This document shows, piece by piece, positions 59,001 to 64,000 of a stretch of 64,000 bases of DNA. The DNA comes from Symbiodinium natans (lineage: Eukaryota > Sar > Dinophyceae > Suessiales > Symbiodiniaceae), in assembly GCA_905221605.1 (NCBI GenBank), contig CAJNDS010000147.1, positions 241,667 to 305,666 of the forward strand, read 5' to 3'. Both the position numbers and the translations under genes were made by a program. Below the pieces are notes generated by a model that had not been told where the DNA came from, ran no database searches, and was given only the letters and a program-made list of their open reading frames with translations. Every line of letters begins with the position of its first letter. Position 1 is the stretch's first letter.

Positions 59001-62000
59001 ACAAGGGGCCGAGTGGTACTCGCTACACTTCCGCCGTAACCCTTTGCAGCCCTTCGCCTCAAGATGTCCCGAAACCTAAATCCTAAACCCTAATCCCTAA
59101 ACCCTAAACCCTAAACCCAAACCCTCATCCCAAAGCCCAAGACCCTGACTTACGGACTCCTTCAGGGTCCCGAACTAGGGCCTGGGACCCTCTTTTGCCT
59201 ACAGATTAGTAGTAACTACCCTTAGTTAGTAGGTATATCTCGGTAAAGCCCAGAAGACTAGGTAAAGATGGTCCCAGAAAAATCGATCGTTCCACAAAAG
59301 GATTAGGCGGAGGGAACTCTTGCGAGATATCCAGCCCGAAAGTTCCCGCTCCGGAACCCAACCCAAACCCTCCATTGTGGTTCCTTTTTTTAGGTTTAGG
59401 GTTTAGGGTTTAGGGTTTAGAGTTTAGGGCGTACCCTTCCAAGGCTGCAACGCGGCTTAGGTTTCTTTATTCTTTTGTCCATACAAAGGAGCTGCAATGG
59501 AGGGTGGTTGCCAGGAATCGTCGAATACCCTAAGCCCTAAACCCTAAGCCGCTAGCCCTAAACCTCTGCTGCTATGGAAGAGGTCTAGTGGGAGGTTCAG
59601 GGTACTTATAGCCCCAATTCTAACTGCACGAATAAGCCCCCTAAGTCCTCTAAGTAGGTGATAAGTAGCCGTATACTTCGGGGCTATAAGTACCCATGCA
59701 AGTAGGTTTGGTGAGGAGGATGAACGGAAGGATGCCCAACTCCCTTCGGGGATGGAGACTCAATGGCAGAGCGTGCCCAAATTCGGACAAGCGTGACGTT
59801 TGGCGCTGCTAGATACCTTATTGAGTCCATCCGTGTACCTCACAATTTGTAGGATTTAGGGTTTAGGGTTTTATGTGGGCCTTTCAGAGCTATGAGTTAT
59901 AAAGGAGCACCTTATTACGGCCCGAGTAATCATACTACACGGGTGCATAGACCCTTTGGGTATGTGCAGCCGCACTCTCCGCATCCTAGCCTACAAGGAG
60001 GGGGCCCCCTTACTATACTAGCTGTAGTTAAGGGACTTATAACCCAATATAGGATCCTTATCACCCAATTTAGGGTTCTTATATCTCTACTAGCTGTAGT
60101 TAAGGGGCTTATAACCGAATATAGGATCCTCAAAACCCAATTCAGGGTTCTTATATCTCTACTTATAACTAGGGGGGGGGGGGCCCTCCTTGTAGTTTGA
60201 TCTCTGTGAACATGGGGCTTCAGTGGTACGCGGTCAGCTGGTGGTGCTACCCGACGCCAAATGGGCAAGTGCTTGGAGGTTTAGTGTGTGCAGGGCCACA
60301 CAGCGAAACAAAACCCTAAACCCTAAACCCCAAACCACCTTCACCGGAACTAGGTTCCATTACGAGCCCCATGTCTCGACAGGGTCCTGCATGGACCCTT
60401 ACGCATGACCCGCAAGAAAATTTCCGATTGGAAGGCAAAAGGCAAGCAATCTCGTCTCCAATCCTAAGCTCTGTCAAACCCGAAACCCTAAACCCTAAAC
60501 CCTAAACCAATCACCTGCTGCCTAATGAAGCCTTGGCGACCAAATCAACCATAAAAATTGGCTATTCTAATCCCGATGAAGGTCTATGGACCATAAACGC
60601 TGCTAGGGTTCACTTGACTTGGTGACAAAATTAACCCAAAAATTGGGGTCATATATACTTATATACTCTATGCGATTATAATCCCGATGAAGATGTATGG
60701 ACCATAAACGCTTCTAGCTTACTAGACCCCGGAGTAGGCCCTGATTTTCTTTTTTAAGGTCGGGGTTCTCTTATAACCCTAAACCCTAAGCCCAACAAAG
60801 GTACCCTTTTATTCCTAGGTTACTCCTAGGTCCAGATAAGTTTTCAAGGTGGGGTTGCGCTGTTGAGGCCCATGTCTATCCCAAGCAAGAAATGCAGAGA
60901 CGATCCAAAGCTTCCTCCTCCTGGCTCGTTTTCTCCTCTTGAAAGGGCTTGAGTGGTTTAGGGTTTAGGGTTTAGGGTTCAGGGTTTAGGGTTTAGGATT
61001 TAGGGATTAGGGTTTATGGGGTTTAGGGATTAGGTTTATAGGTTTAGGGGTGCGGCGGATCTAGCTCCGGGCGGACTTGGGAAGGCTTCAGGGCTCAGAG
61101 TTGGTTCCCACGAAACCTTGGTTTAGGGTTTAGGGTTTGGGGTTTAGGGTTTAGGGTTTAGGGTTTAGCGTGAAACCTTCTCTCGCTGCAAGTGAGTCCA
61201 CACCCCCAGACCCCAGCACCTGGGCTCCCACTGCTTGGAGGTTCATGGTACTTTTTAGCCAGTTAGAACCGTACATATAGCTGTACTTATAACCCTATTG
61301 GGGCACTTAAGGGGATTATAACTAGGATGCCCAGTAGTACCCTTATTCCCTTTTTTGGGGGTTTAGGTTCCCTTATAAACCCCTTTTAAGCAAAAAAGGG
61401 CACCCTTTTTATTCCTAGGTTACTGGGCAAAGTAGATAAGTGGGTCATATGTACAGTTATAATTGGGATTTAAAGTACCCATGAGCCTCCAAGTGTTTAG
61501 TCAGCCAAGCCAGACTTCCTTCTTGACATGTGTGCAGGGGTTTAGGCCTAAACCCTAAACCCTAAACCCTAAACCCTAAACCCTAAACCCTAAACCCTGG
61601 GTGTTAAGGGAGCTTTGGGGGATCCTCAGCCCCTGTGAATGCCCGAAGCCCCCCATGGCTGCCGCATGGTGCCTCTGCAGGCGAGCATTCCGGGGAGCTG
61701 TACGCAAGGCTGAAGCGAGACTTCGAGGACTGCCCAGGGTTTAGGGTTTAGGGTTCAGGGGCCTAGTAGAGTGTGCATTCCAGGTTCAGGGGCCTAGCAG
61801 GACGAGATCCCAATCGTATCATGGTTCGTTTAGTCCTGGGGGGTGATGTCGCGGCAGTTTCTTTACGCCTCGGGCCTTGCGGTTTTCCACAGGGTTGGTG
61901 CGAGTTCTGACCTTCAACCCCAACCAAACCTCTCCAACCCCCAAACCCTAAACCCTAAACCCTAAACCCTAAACCCTAAACCCTGAACCCTGAACCCTGA

Positions 62001-62693
62001 ACCCTAAACCCTAACCCGCAGAATCGACTTTCTCCTCCAGGAAGTGCTCTGCTGCAAGCCGCGAGCTTCTCGAAACTCCAGTCAGGAGTCTTTCGTCGCA
62101 GCCGCCTCGGATGGCTTGAGGTGGGTTTAGGGTTTAGGGTTTAGGGTTTAGGGTTTAGGGTTTAGGGTTTAGGGTTTAGGGTTTAGGGTTTAGGGCGCGC
62201 TCAGACAAGCCTGTGCAACAGGGCTTAGGTGCGCCTGTTTTTCTGGTGGATTCTGCGTGCTGTTTAGAGAAGCCTGCCGAAGTCCGAATTACCAGCATCA
62301 GGGTTTAGAGCTTCGGGTTTGCGTCACGGCACAGGATCTTAGGGTTGAGGGGCTTAGAACCCTAAACCCGACTTCCTCCGAGCAGCCCATTCTCTGGGAC
62401 TAAACTTCCTCAACTTTGGCAACATGGTCTTTGGCACAGCTTTCACTCCTATGTACAGTAACCAAAGGCTCCTATGTAGTACCTTTTTGGAGTAGTATAC
62501 TTGTGTCTCCTAGAACTAACCCAAAAAGGAACTACATTGGAGTCTTCAGGTGTACAGTATGCCCACCTAAACCCTAAACCCTAAACCCTAAACCCCAAGC
62601 AGTGCTGTGGTGGACTGGCTTGAGGTCTGCCGCGGCTTCCTCGCGAACTTGCCCGAAGGCTACACTGCCGTGCGCTCAGACACCGGGCCCTAA
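32578..62693 (+). CDS. TRM7: tRNA ribose 2'-O-methyltransferase, FtsJ/TRM7 family (15 exons, 30 kb)
   Basis: Fifteen exons join into one FtsJ-family protein of about 250 codons: 32578-32595, 33445-33480, 34493-~34524, 35072-35109, 36172-36228, 37296-~37373, 41236-41261, 41596-41638, 41940-41991, 43016-43056, 43894-43959, 44649-44677, 61681-61738, 62022-62120, 62600-62693. The K-D-K-E tetrad of the family is present: K in RSAFK, D in DGAPD, K in FVAKVFRG, E in SSQESF. The SAM site is LCAAPGGWSQ. The N-terminal DKRDVYYREAKKEGFRARSAFK and the C-terminal KPRASRNSS point to TRM7/FTSJ1, which methylates anticodon-loop riboses 32 and 34 in the cytoplasm, rather than to SPB1 or MRM2. It is somewhat short for the family (about 310-330). 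Introns are loaded with telomere-like arrays. Confidence 0.9.
32600..32670. repeat. TTTAGGG array at the start of TRM7 intron 1
   Basis: Starts five bases after the exon 1 donor. Eight or more units. Confidence 0.9.
33270..33312. repeat. TA/CA microsatellite in TRM7 intron 1
   Basis: Alternating TATA and CACA. A poly-C run of about 20 follows at 33408-33427, just upstream of the exon 2 acceptor. The open frame 32875-33195 in the same intron was not recognised. Confidence 0.8.
33797..33904. mobile_element. Foldback MITE-like element in TRM7 intron 2
   Basis: The ends ATATGGGTAGTTCTGAAGATTAGGG and CCCTAATTTAGGAAACTACCCATAT are near-perfect inverted repeats of about 25 bases around a 60-base centre. 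Confidence 0.75.
34845..34960. repeat. TA/GA/CA microsatellite
   Basis: TA, GA and ACATA tracts in TRM7 intron 3. No coding signal. Confidence 0.8.
36229..36385. repeat. TTTAGGG/TTCAGGG array from a GC donor
   Basis: The intron begins GCAGGGTTTAGGG directly at the exon 5 border and continues as variant heptamers for 150 bases, with a T run at about 36327-36338. Confidence 0.9.
36472..36579. mobile_element. C-family MITE with TA target duplication
   Basis: Left end CCTTGGGGACGAGATGAACC, right end GGTTCATTCGGTCTCCGAGG, flanked by TA on both sides (36470-36471, 36580-36581). It lies inside TRM7 intron 5. Confidence 0.75.
37296..44677 (+). CDS. TRM7: TRM7 central exons (exons 6-12)
   Basis: 37296 VLALRLNSTDGPAPRIVAVD. 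41236-41261 IEGVVQVQ joins by GC-AG to 41596-41638 GDITHRSTVHEAQDR. 41940-41991 VVKVLSHFAGEFADLVV, donor GC. 43016-43056 DGAPDATGRSDFDE, with the catalytic Asp, joins by GT-AG to 43894-43959 YVQHQLLISELLLAES, completing the DEY triplet exactly. 44649-44677 GTFVAKVFRG, with the second catalytic Lys, donor GC. The 6/7, 8/9 and 11/12 junctions do not fit GT-AG, GC-AG or GA-AG by one or two bases. Confidence 0.88.
38540..38647. repeat. Polypurine (G-rich) tract
   Basis: About 105 bases of nearly only G and A, directly before the hairpin minisatellite. It could form triplex or quadruplex DNA. Confidence 0.85.
38648..39137. repeat. 52-54 base minisatellite of nested hairpins
   Basis: Nine full copies and a partial one. 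Each unit is GGCCGAAATCGGCC, then CGAACACTGG, a G-rich turn, CCAGTGTTCG, then TGGCTTTTCGGCC. CGAACACTGG pairs with CCAGTGTTCG inside each unit, and GGCCGAAA pairs with TTTCGGCC across units. Linkers are AG or GT(G). All frames stay open only because of the repeat. Confidence 0.95.
39160..39270. repeat. Pure TTTAGGG array, about 15 units
   Basis: One of the longest and most uniform arrays in the window, next to the hairpin minisatellite in TRM7 intron 6. Confidence 0.96.
39955..40450. repeat. GGGGCCTCCCAGGCA minisatellite
   Basis: A 15-base unit, GGGGCCTCCCAGGCA with variants, repeated irregularly about 25 times. It becomes purer towards 40370-40440. The overlapping open frames (Gly/Pro/Gln-rich) are repeat artefacts. 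Confidence 0.93.
41765..41890. repeat. Nine-base array (GGGTTTATA)n
   Basis: About twelve copies of GGGTTTATA, a 9-base expansion of the heptamer, in TRM7 intron 8. A related, less regular block (GGGTTTATAGG, GGGTTTACA) lies at 44690-44835. Confidence 0.94.
42151..42303. mobile_element. A-family MITE with 10-base target duplication
   Basis: Ends ACTTGAAGGTTCATGG and CCATGAACCTCCAAGT. Flanked by AGGAGTGTCT on both sides (42141-42150 and 42304-42313). No coding capacity. Inside TRM7 intron 9. Confidence 0.85.
42912..42985. repeat. Direct duplication
   Basis: ACCCTATAAGGAGTCGAAAC and the following CAGCAGC occur twice, 43 bases apart, separated by CCCTAAA units. Just upstream of the TRM7 exon at 43016. 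Confidence 0.8.
43070..43350. repeat. TTTAGGG/TTGAGGGG tract
   Basis: G-rich heptamers and octamers (TTGAGGGG, TTTAGGG, TTTGGGG) starting 14 bases after the donor at 43057. Confidence 0.88.
44139..44161. repeat. Poly-C run
   Basis: More than 20 C. Similar runs occur at about 1798, 4627, 22728, 30354, 33408, 33588, 33945 and 54467, and G runs at about 17170, 46976 and 49312. Confidence 0.9.
44910..45044. mobile_element. A-family MITE
   Basis: Ends CTTGGAGGTTTATGGTAC and GTACCATGAACCTCCAG, a strong foldback. Flanked by TAAACCCT on each side (44902-44909, 45045-45052), though that word is also the local repeat. Confidence 0.75.
45113..45140. repeat. TC microsatellite and 26-base tandem duplication
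   Basis: (TC)n at 45113-45138. Shortly after, CGCGGGGTTACGTACCTAAT is part of a 26-base unit present twice (about 45191-45242). Confidence 0.85.
45805..58715 (+). CDS. Nested multi-exon gene inside TRM7 intron 12, unknown protein
   Basis: Plus-strand exon-like pieces with usable splice sites: 45805-~45855 (DLTSQIEALVAAQADVES), 46370-~46438 (EALNTVNKVLGLARASVAE), 46594-46656 (AETQKELASLRAQLHNRADP, donor GTAGGG), 47428-47490 (ANVSECWANLRAQLFPNLQ), 48749-~48812 (Ala-rich), 49900-49986 (ends RALKKQE, donor GTATGT), 50441-50541 (HASGVQDPERKALTQSISQ, donor GTGTTT), 53046-53109 (donor GTAACA), 56060-56161 (VEWGRGEIVLDAREIHHGKA, donor GTTTAG), 57029-57076 (donor GTAGGT), 57823-57853 (donor GTAAGA) and 58671-58714 (donor GTAAGT). 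Several pieces are coiled-coil-like with a repeated LRAQL. Start, stop and exact chain are unresolved, and more than one gene could be involved. None resembles TRM7. Confidence 0.45.
45958..46000. repeat. TA microsatellite
   Basis: (TA)n of about 40 bases, preceded by AACAAACAAAT words. Confidence 0.85.
46035..46215. repeat. CGAAACATACCCC minisatellite
   Basis: About eleven copies of a 12-14 base unit (CGAAACATACCCC, some CGTAACATACCCC), interrupted by a unique 40-base piece at about 46120-46150. Confidence 0.9.
46250..46370. repeat. TA, TACA and TTTA microsatellites
   Basis: TA tract, then TACA/TATG, then about eleven TTTA units. The last TTTAG serves as a possible acceptor for the exon at 46370. 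Confidence 0.85.
46976..47007. repeat. Poly-G run of about 30
   Basis: Longest homopolymer in the window, followed at once by CCCTAAACCC. Another G run lies at about 49312-49332. Confidence 0.92.
48030..48155. mobile_element. E-family MITE-like element
   Basis: GGGTTCTTGAGGGAGGGGGA... to ...CCCCCTCCCTTAAGG, with an internal GGGTACCTAGGGAACC. A related copy lies at about 51410-51508 (GGGTTCTTAAGGGGGGGAGG ... CCCTTTAAGAACCC), and a third, with an array inside, at about 19448-19740. Confidence 0.65.
48460..48720. repeat. CCCTAAA/CCCCAAA field
   Basis: Irregular C-rich heptamers leading up to the exon-like piece at 48749. The matching G-rich field is 48815-49215. Confidence 0.9.
48815..49215. 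repeat. TTTAGGG/TTTGGGG field, 400 bases
   Basis: Largest G-rich field in the window, mixing TTTAGGG and TTTGGGG units. It begins directly after the exon-like piece 48749-48812. Confidence 0.93.
49660..49880. repeat. CCCTAAA array
   Basis: About 25 units with a few variants, ending about 20 bases before the exon at 49900. Confidence 0.93.
50132..50249. mobile_element. B-family MITE
   Basis: Ends TTGGGATGTCCCCCCCTA and AAGGGGGAGCATCTCAA with inner TAGTCCTTAATAGGGATTATA and its partner. Other copies: 11694-11760 (half), 29932-30011, 52652-52752, 53251-53391, 55015-55153, 47690-47740 (half). Confidence 0.75.
50818..50994. mobile_element. A-family MITE, interrupted
   Basis: Ends TACTTGGAGGTTCATGGTAC and GTACAATGAATCTCCAAGTA. 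A short CCCTAAACC insert lies near the right end (about 50950-50966). Confidence 0.75.
51931..52021. mobile_element. Foldback element
   Basis: CCAGGACGGGCTATTAGGCC at the left and TAGTAGCCCGTCCTGG at the right form a hairpin stem of about 14 paired bases, with inner TATA-rich repeats. Confidence 0.75.
52349..52643. repeat. Tandem duplication of a 147-base unit
   Basis: Two adjacent copies (52349-52495, 52496-52643) that begin AAAGCAGTGGCATGAAGTG and end with a CCTGGCATATCGG block. They differ at only a few sites, so the duplication is recent. Confidence 0.95.
52652..52752. mobile_element. B-family MITE
   Basis: TTGGGAGGTTCCCCCTTGTA at the left and TATAAGGGGGAACATGCCAA at the right, with TAGCAGTCCTTAA pairing to AAGGACTGTTA inside. 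Confidence 0.8.
54730..54832. mobile_element. Foldback MITE-like element
   Basis: TGGGTGGCTGTCAAAATGATG at the left pairs with GATGATTTTGGCAACCACCCA at the right; the centre holds CCCCTTTGGGG and TACCCCAAAAGG. Confidence 0.8.
55793..55970. mobile_element. C-family MITE
   Basis: CCTTGTGGACGAAATGAACC at the left and GGGTTCATTTGGCC...CCAAGG at the right, flanked by TT. Internal TATATGA repeats. Ends just before a CCCTAAA array. Confidence 0.75.
56161..56252. repeat. Pure TTTAGGG array starting at an exon end
   Basis: About 13 units beginning directly after the exon 56060-56161 (GCGGTTTAGGG). The partner CCCTAAA array is at 55975-56040, before the exon. Confidence 0.94.
57085..57192. repeat. 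Pure TTTAGGG array
   Basis: About 15 units beginning eight bases after the exon 57029-57076. Confidence 0.94.
58368..58628. mobile_element. C-family MITE with TA duplication and inserted arrays
   Basis: CCTTGGGGACCAAATGAACC at the left, GGTTCATTTCGTCCCCAGGG at the right, TA on each side (58366-58367, 58629-58630). Carries inserted TTTAGGG and CCCTAAA units. Confidence 0.78.
59587..59706. mobile_element. A-family MITE, diverged
   Basis: GTGGGAGGTTCAGGGTACTT at the left, AAGTACCCATGCAAGTAGG at the right, with inner TATAGCC and GGCTATA. Confidence 0.6.
60018..60165. repeat. 72-base tandem duplication
   Basis: Two copies beginning CTAGCTGTAGTTAAGGG (60018 and 60090) and ending TTAGGGTTCTTATATCTCTA. 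The predicted open frames are shadows of the repeat. Confidence 0.9.
60719..60837. mobile_element. D-family MITE-like element
   Basis: Left ACTAGACCCCGGAGTAGGCCC, right TTCCTAGGTTACTCCTAGG. Other copies: about 15190-15311, 17040-17167, 29716-29805, 47142-47275, 50645-50757, 55362-55437. A CCCTAAA pair sits inside this copy. Confidence 0.7.
61234..61493. mobile_element. A-family MITE with a nested D-family element
   Basis: Outer ends CTTGGAGGTTCATGGTAC and GTACCCATGAGCCTCCAAG. At 61328-61439 it is split by a second element with ends TGCCCAGTA and TACTGGGCA that belongs to the D family (AGTAGTACCCTTATTCCC ... AAAAAGGGCACCC ... TTCCTAGGTTAC). Ends about 190 bases before a TRM7 exon. Confidence 0.8.
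61681..62693 (+). CDS. TRM7: TRM7 C-terminal exons (exons 13-15)
   Basis: 61681-61738 completes VFRG and adds EHSGELYARLKRDFEDCP; donor GT lies in GTTTAGGG. 62022-62120 reads IDFLLQEVLCCKPRASRNSS then QESFVAAASDGL, with the catalytic Glu; donor GT in GTGGGT. 62600-62693 reads SSAVVDWLEVCRGFLANLPE then GYTAVRSDTGP and stops. All three joins, including the one across 17 kb from 44677, keep the frame exactly. The TAA stop (62691-62693) is the TAA of a CCCTAAA unit. Confidence 0.92.
62457..62560. mobile_element. F-family foldback element
   Basis: GTAACCAAAGGCTCCTATGTA at the left and TACATTGGAGTCTTCAGG at the right, with inner GTACCTTTTTGG and CCAAAAAGGAAC. Related to 25935-26033 and to an element split by CCCTAAA at 35165-35300. 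Confidence 0.75.
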
Positions 62694-62724
62694 ACCCTAA
62701 ACCCAAAACCCAAAAACCTTAAAA

Positions 62725-62890
62725 ACCCAAAGCCTACCTCAAGAACCCAAAACCTACCGTTTGTAGGTTATTGCTATACAGCCCCTTTATAGGATTCCCA
62801 GGTAACAACCCTACCTTAAGAACCCAAAACCTACTTTTTGCTAGGTTCTTATGATCCTACCCCTTATAGGATTCTTAGGCAACCTACAAC
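62725..62890. repeat. Imperfect tandem duplication, about 80 bases
   Basis: Two copies with CTACCTCAAGAACCCAAAACC / CTACCTTAAGAACCCAAAACC, a TAGGTT hairpin and CCCCTTATAGGATTC. Lies after the TRM7 stop. Confidence 0.75.
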
Positions 62891-63072
62891 AAAGCAGGTT
62901 CCGGATTCTTAATTAAGGTAAATGCCATTGTACTCCCAATCAGGGTCGATGGGCCGTAAATCCGTTTTAGGGTCCCAAGGCGGAGGTCCCCCGAAAGTTT
63001 AGGGTTTAGGGTTTAGGGTTTAGGGTTATAAGGTTCCAAACCCGAAGCCCAAAGCCCCCCCCCCAACCCCTA

Positions 63073-63209
63073 CTTGGAGGTTCAGGGTACTTATGCCCCA
63101 ATTCGAACTGTACTTAGAAGCCCCCGAAGCCGCCTAAGTCTCCTAAGTCCTCTAAGTAGGTTATAAGTAGACTCATCATCCAGGTCATAAGTACCCATGA
63201 GCCTCCAAC
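63073..63209. mobile_element. A-family MITE
   Basis: TACTTGGAGGTTCAGGGTAC at the left, GTACCCATGAGCCTCCAA at the right. Inner CTAAGTCTCCTAAGTCCTCTAAG repeats. Confidence 0.72.
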
Positions 63210-63671
63210 AAATCCAAAACGCCTTCACCCCGAAGCGTGAGAGGGGATCCCCTGGCGCTTTGTTTTAGGGTTTAGGGTTTAGGGGTTAGGGTTGAGGGTT
63301 GCTCATAGCCCGGATGCAGAAGGGTTGAGGGCTGAGGGTTTAGGGTTGAGGGTTTAGGGTTATGGGCTTAAGGTTTAGGGTTCCTTCAGGGCGGAGTTTC
63401 AGATTCTGGCTCGTTCTCTGCTGACAGTCATCAAAGGGTTTAGGGTTGCCAGCTGAACGGTTGCTTCGTTGAGCTGAGCACTCGTGGAGACTTCACGCAG
63501 GCACCGCTGGTTTCTGTGGACATCGCCTTAAGGCGTGATGTCTCAAAGCCTGCAAAAGACCCTATCAAGTCTTCTTAGCCCTAAGGGCACATGAACGAAC
63601 CGGTGGGTGGGCTGGGAGGAATGAACAGCTGCTGAAGCAAGGGTGCCCATGACCTGATGTTGACGGTCCTT

Positions 63672-63862
63672 GGAGACTACATGGACCCTAAAAGGGCTTA
63701 TGGCGTTTTATGGCCCATAGACCTCAGTAGGGATTATAGTAGCATAGGGTATATGCCCCCCAAAATCAGGTTACCCTAAACATGCTCCAAGCCTACACTC
63801 TAAAGCTACTAGGGTGTATGACCCCAATGCACCCCCATTGTAGGGCTCATCTGGTCCCCACG
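63672..63862. mobile_element. C-family MITE; last recognisable feature
   Basis: CCTTGGAGACTACATGGACC at the left, GGGCTCATCTGGTCCCCACGG at the right. The rest of 62900-64000 holds heptamer arrays (62995-63025, 63265-63380) and no gene that I can see. Confidence 0.65.
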
Positions 63863-64000
63863 GGTGAGACAGTCAGGCCGACGCCCTTGCCTGAGCACGT
63901 GCGGGTGTGAGAGTCACAACCGACTTTGTTGGGCCACCTACGAATCTCAGAAGCGGTATTTTTTCATACGAACCTACACAACAGTGGGCCTTTCCCAAAC

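Larger units (their letters stand above)
11640..63800. repeat. Field of interstitial telomere-like heptamers (TTTAGGG / CCCTAAA)
   Basis: Dozens of short arrays (20-250 bases) in both orientations fill the non-exonic sequence, with variants TTCAGGG, TTTCGGG, TTTGGGG, CCCTGAA, CCCTAAG. They are not chromosome ends, because genes continue through them. Relative to plus-strand exons, TTTAGGG arrays follow donors and CCCTAAA arrays precede acceptors. Stretches of more than 300 bases between the listed exons contain these arrays, the MITE-like elements listed separately, and sequence in which I see nothing else. Confidence 0.95.

Overview
The window looks like nuclear DNA of a dinoflagellate, or a close alveolate relative. 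The telomere-type heptamer TTTAGGG is scattered in dozens of interstitial arrays. Genes are cut into very small exons (18 to about 110 bases) spread over 10 to 30 kb. Several introns start with GC or GA instead of GT, and poly-C/poly-G runs and short inverted-repeat elements are everywhere. The taxon is an inference; no rRNA or spliced-leader gene was seen to confirm it. Layout: 0-4.4 kb holds two minus-strand exon groups of unknown function, with tiny introns and AT-rich microsatellites. 4.8-11.3 kb is a decayed minus-strand non-LTR retrotransposon: zinc-ribbon/coiled-coil ORF1, APE-type endonuclease, reverse transcriptase, RNase H. It has an in-frame TAG between ORF1 and ORF2, a truncated endonuclease, and a reverse transcriptase that has lost its catalytic YxDD segment. 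From about 11.5 kb to 62.7 kb every recognisable exon is on the plus strand. 11.6-23.7 kb is a two-domain rhodanese gene with the CGSG active-site loop of 3-mercaptopyruvate sulfurtransferase. About 26.4-30.5 kb is an unrecognised multi-exon gene. 32.6-62.7 kb is a 30-kb gene for an FtsJ/TRM7-type tRNA ribose 2'-O-methyltransferase of only about 250 codons, with its K-D-K-E catalytic residues all visible. One of its introns is 17 kb long and holds further same-strand exons of a different, unknown protein. The strongest general observation is architectural. On the coding strand, G-rich TTTAGGG arrays begin at or just after the 5' splice sites and C-rich CCCTAAA arrays sit just before the 3' splice sites, so each pre-mRNA intron has complementary ends. 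A second type of intron is a whole MITE-like element with CCTTGGGGAC/GTCCCCAAGG ends, whose removal leaves one copy of a 2-base target duplication and a perfect reading frame. Together they suggest intron-generating mobile elements and/or splicing helped by inverted repeats. The exon calls rest on frame continuity and remembered family motifs, with no alignment or transcript data, so boundaries are approximate wherever this is said.
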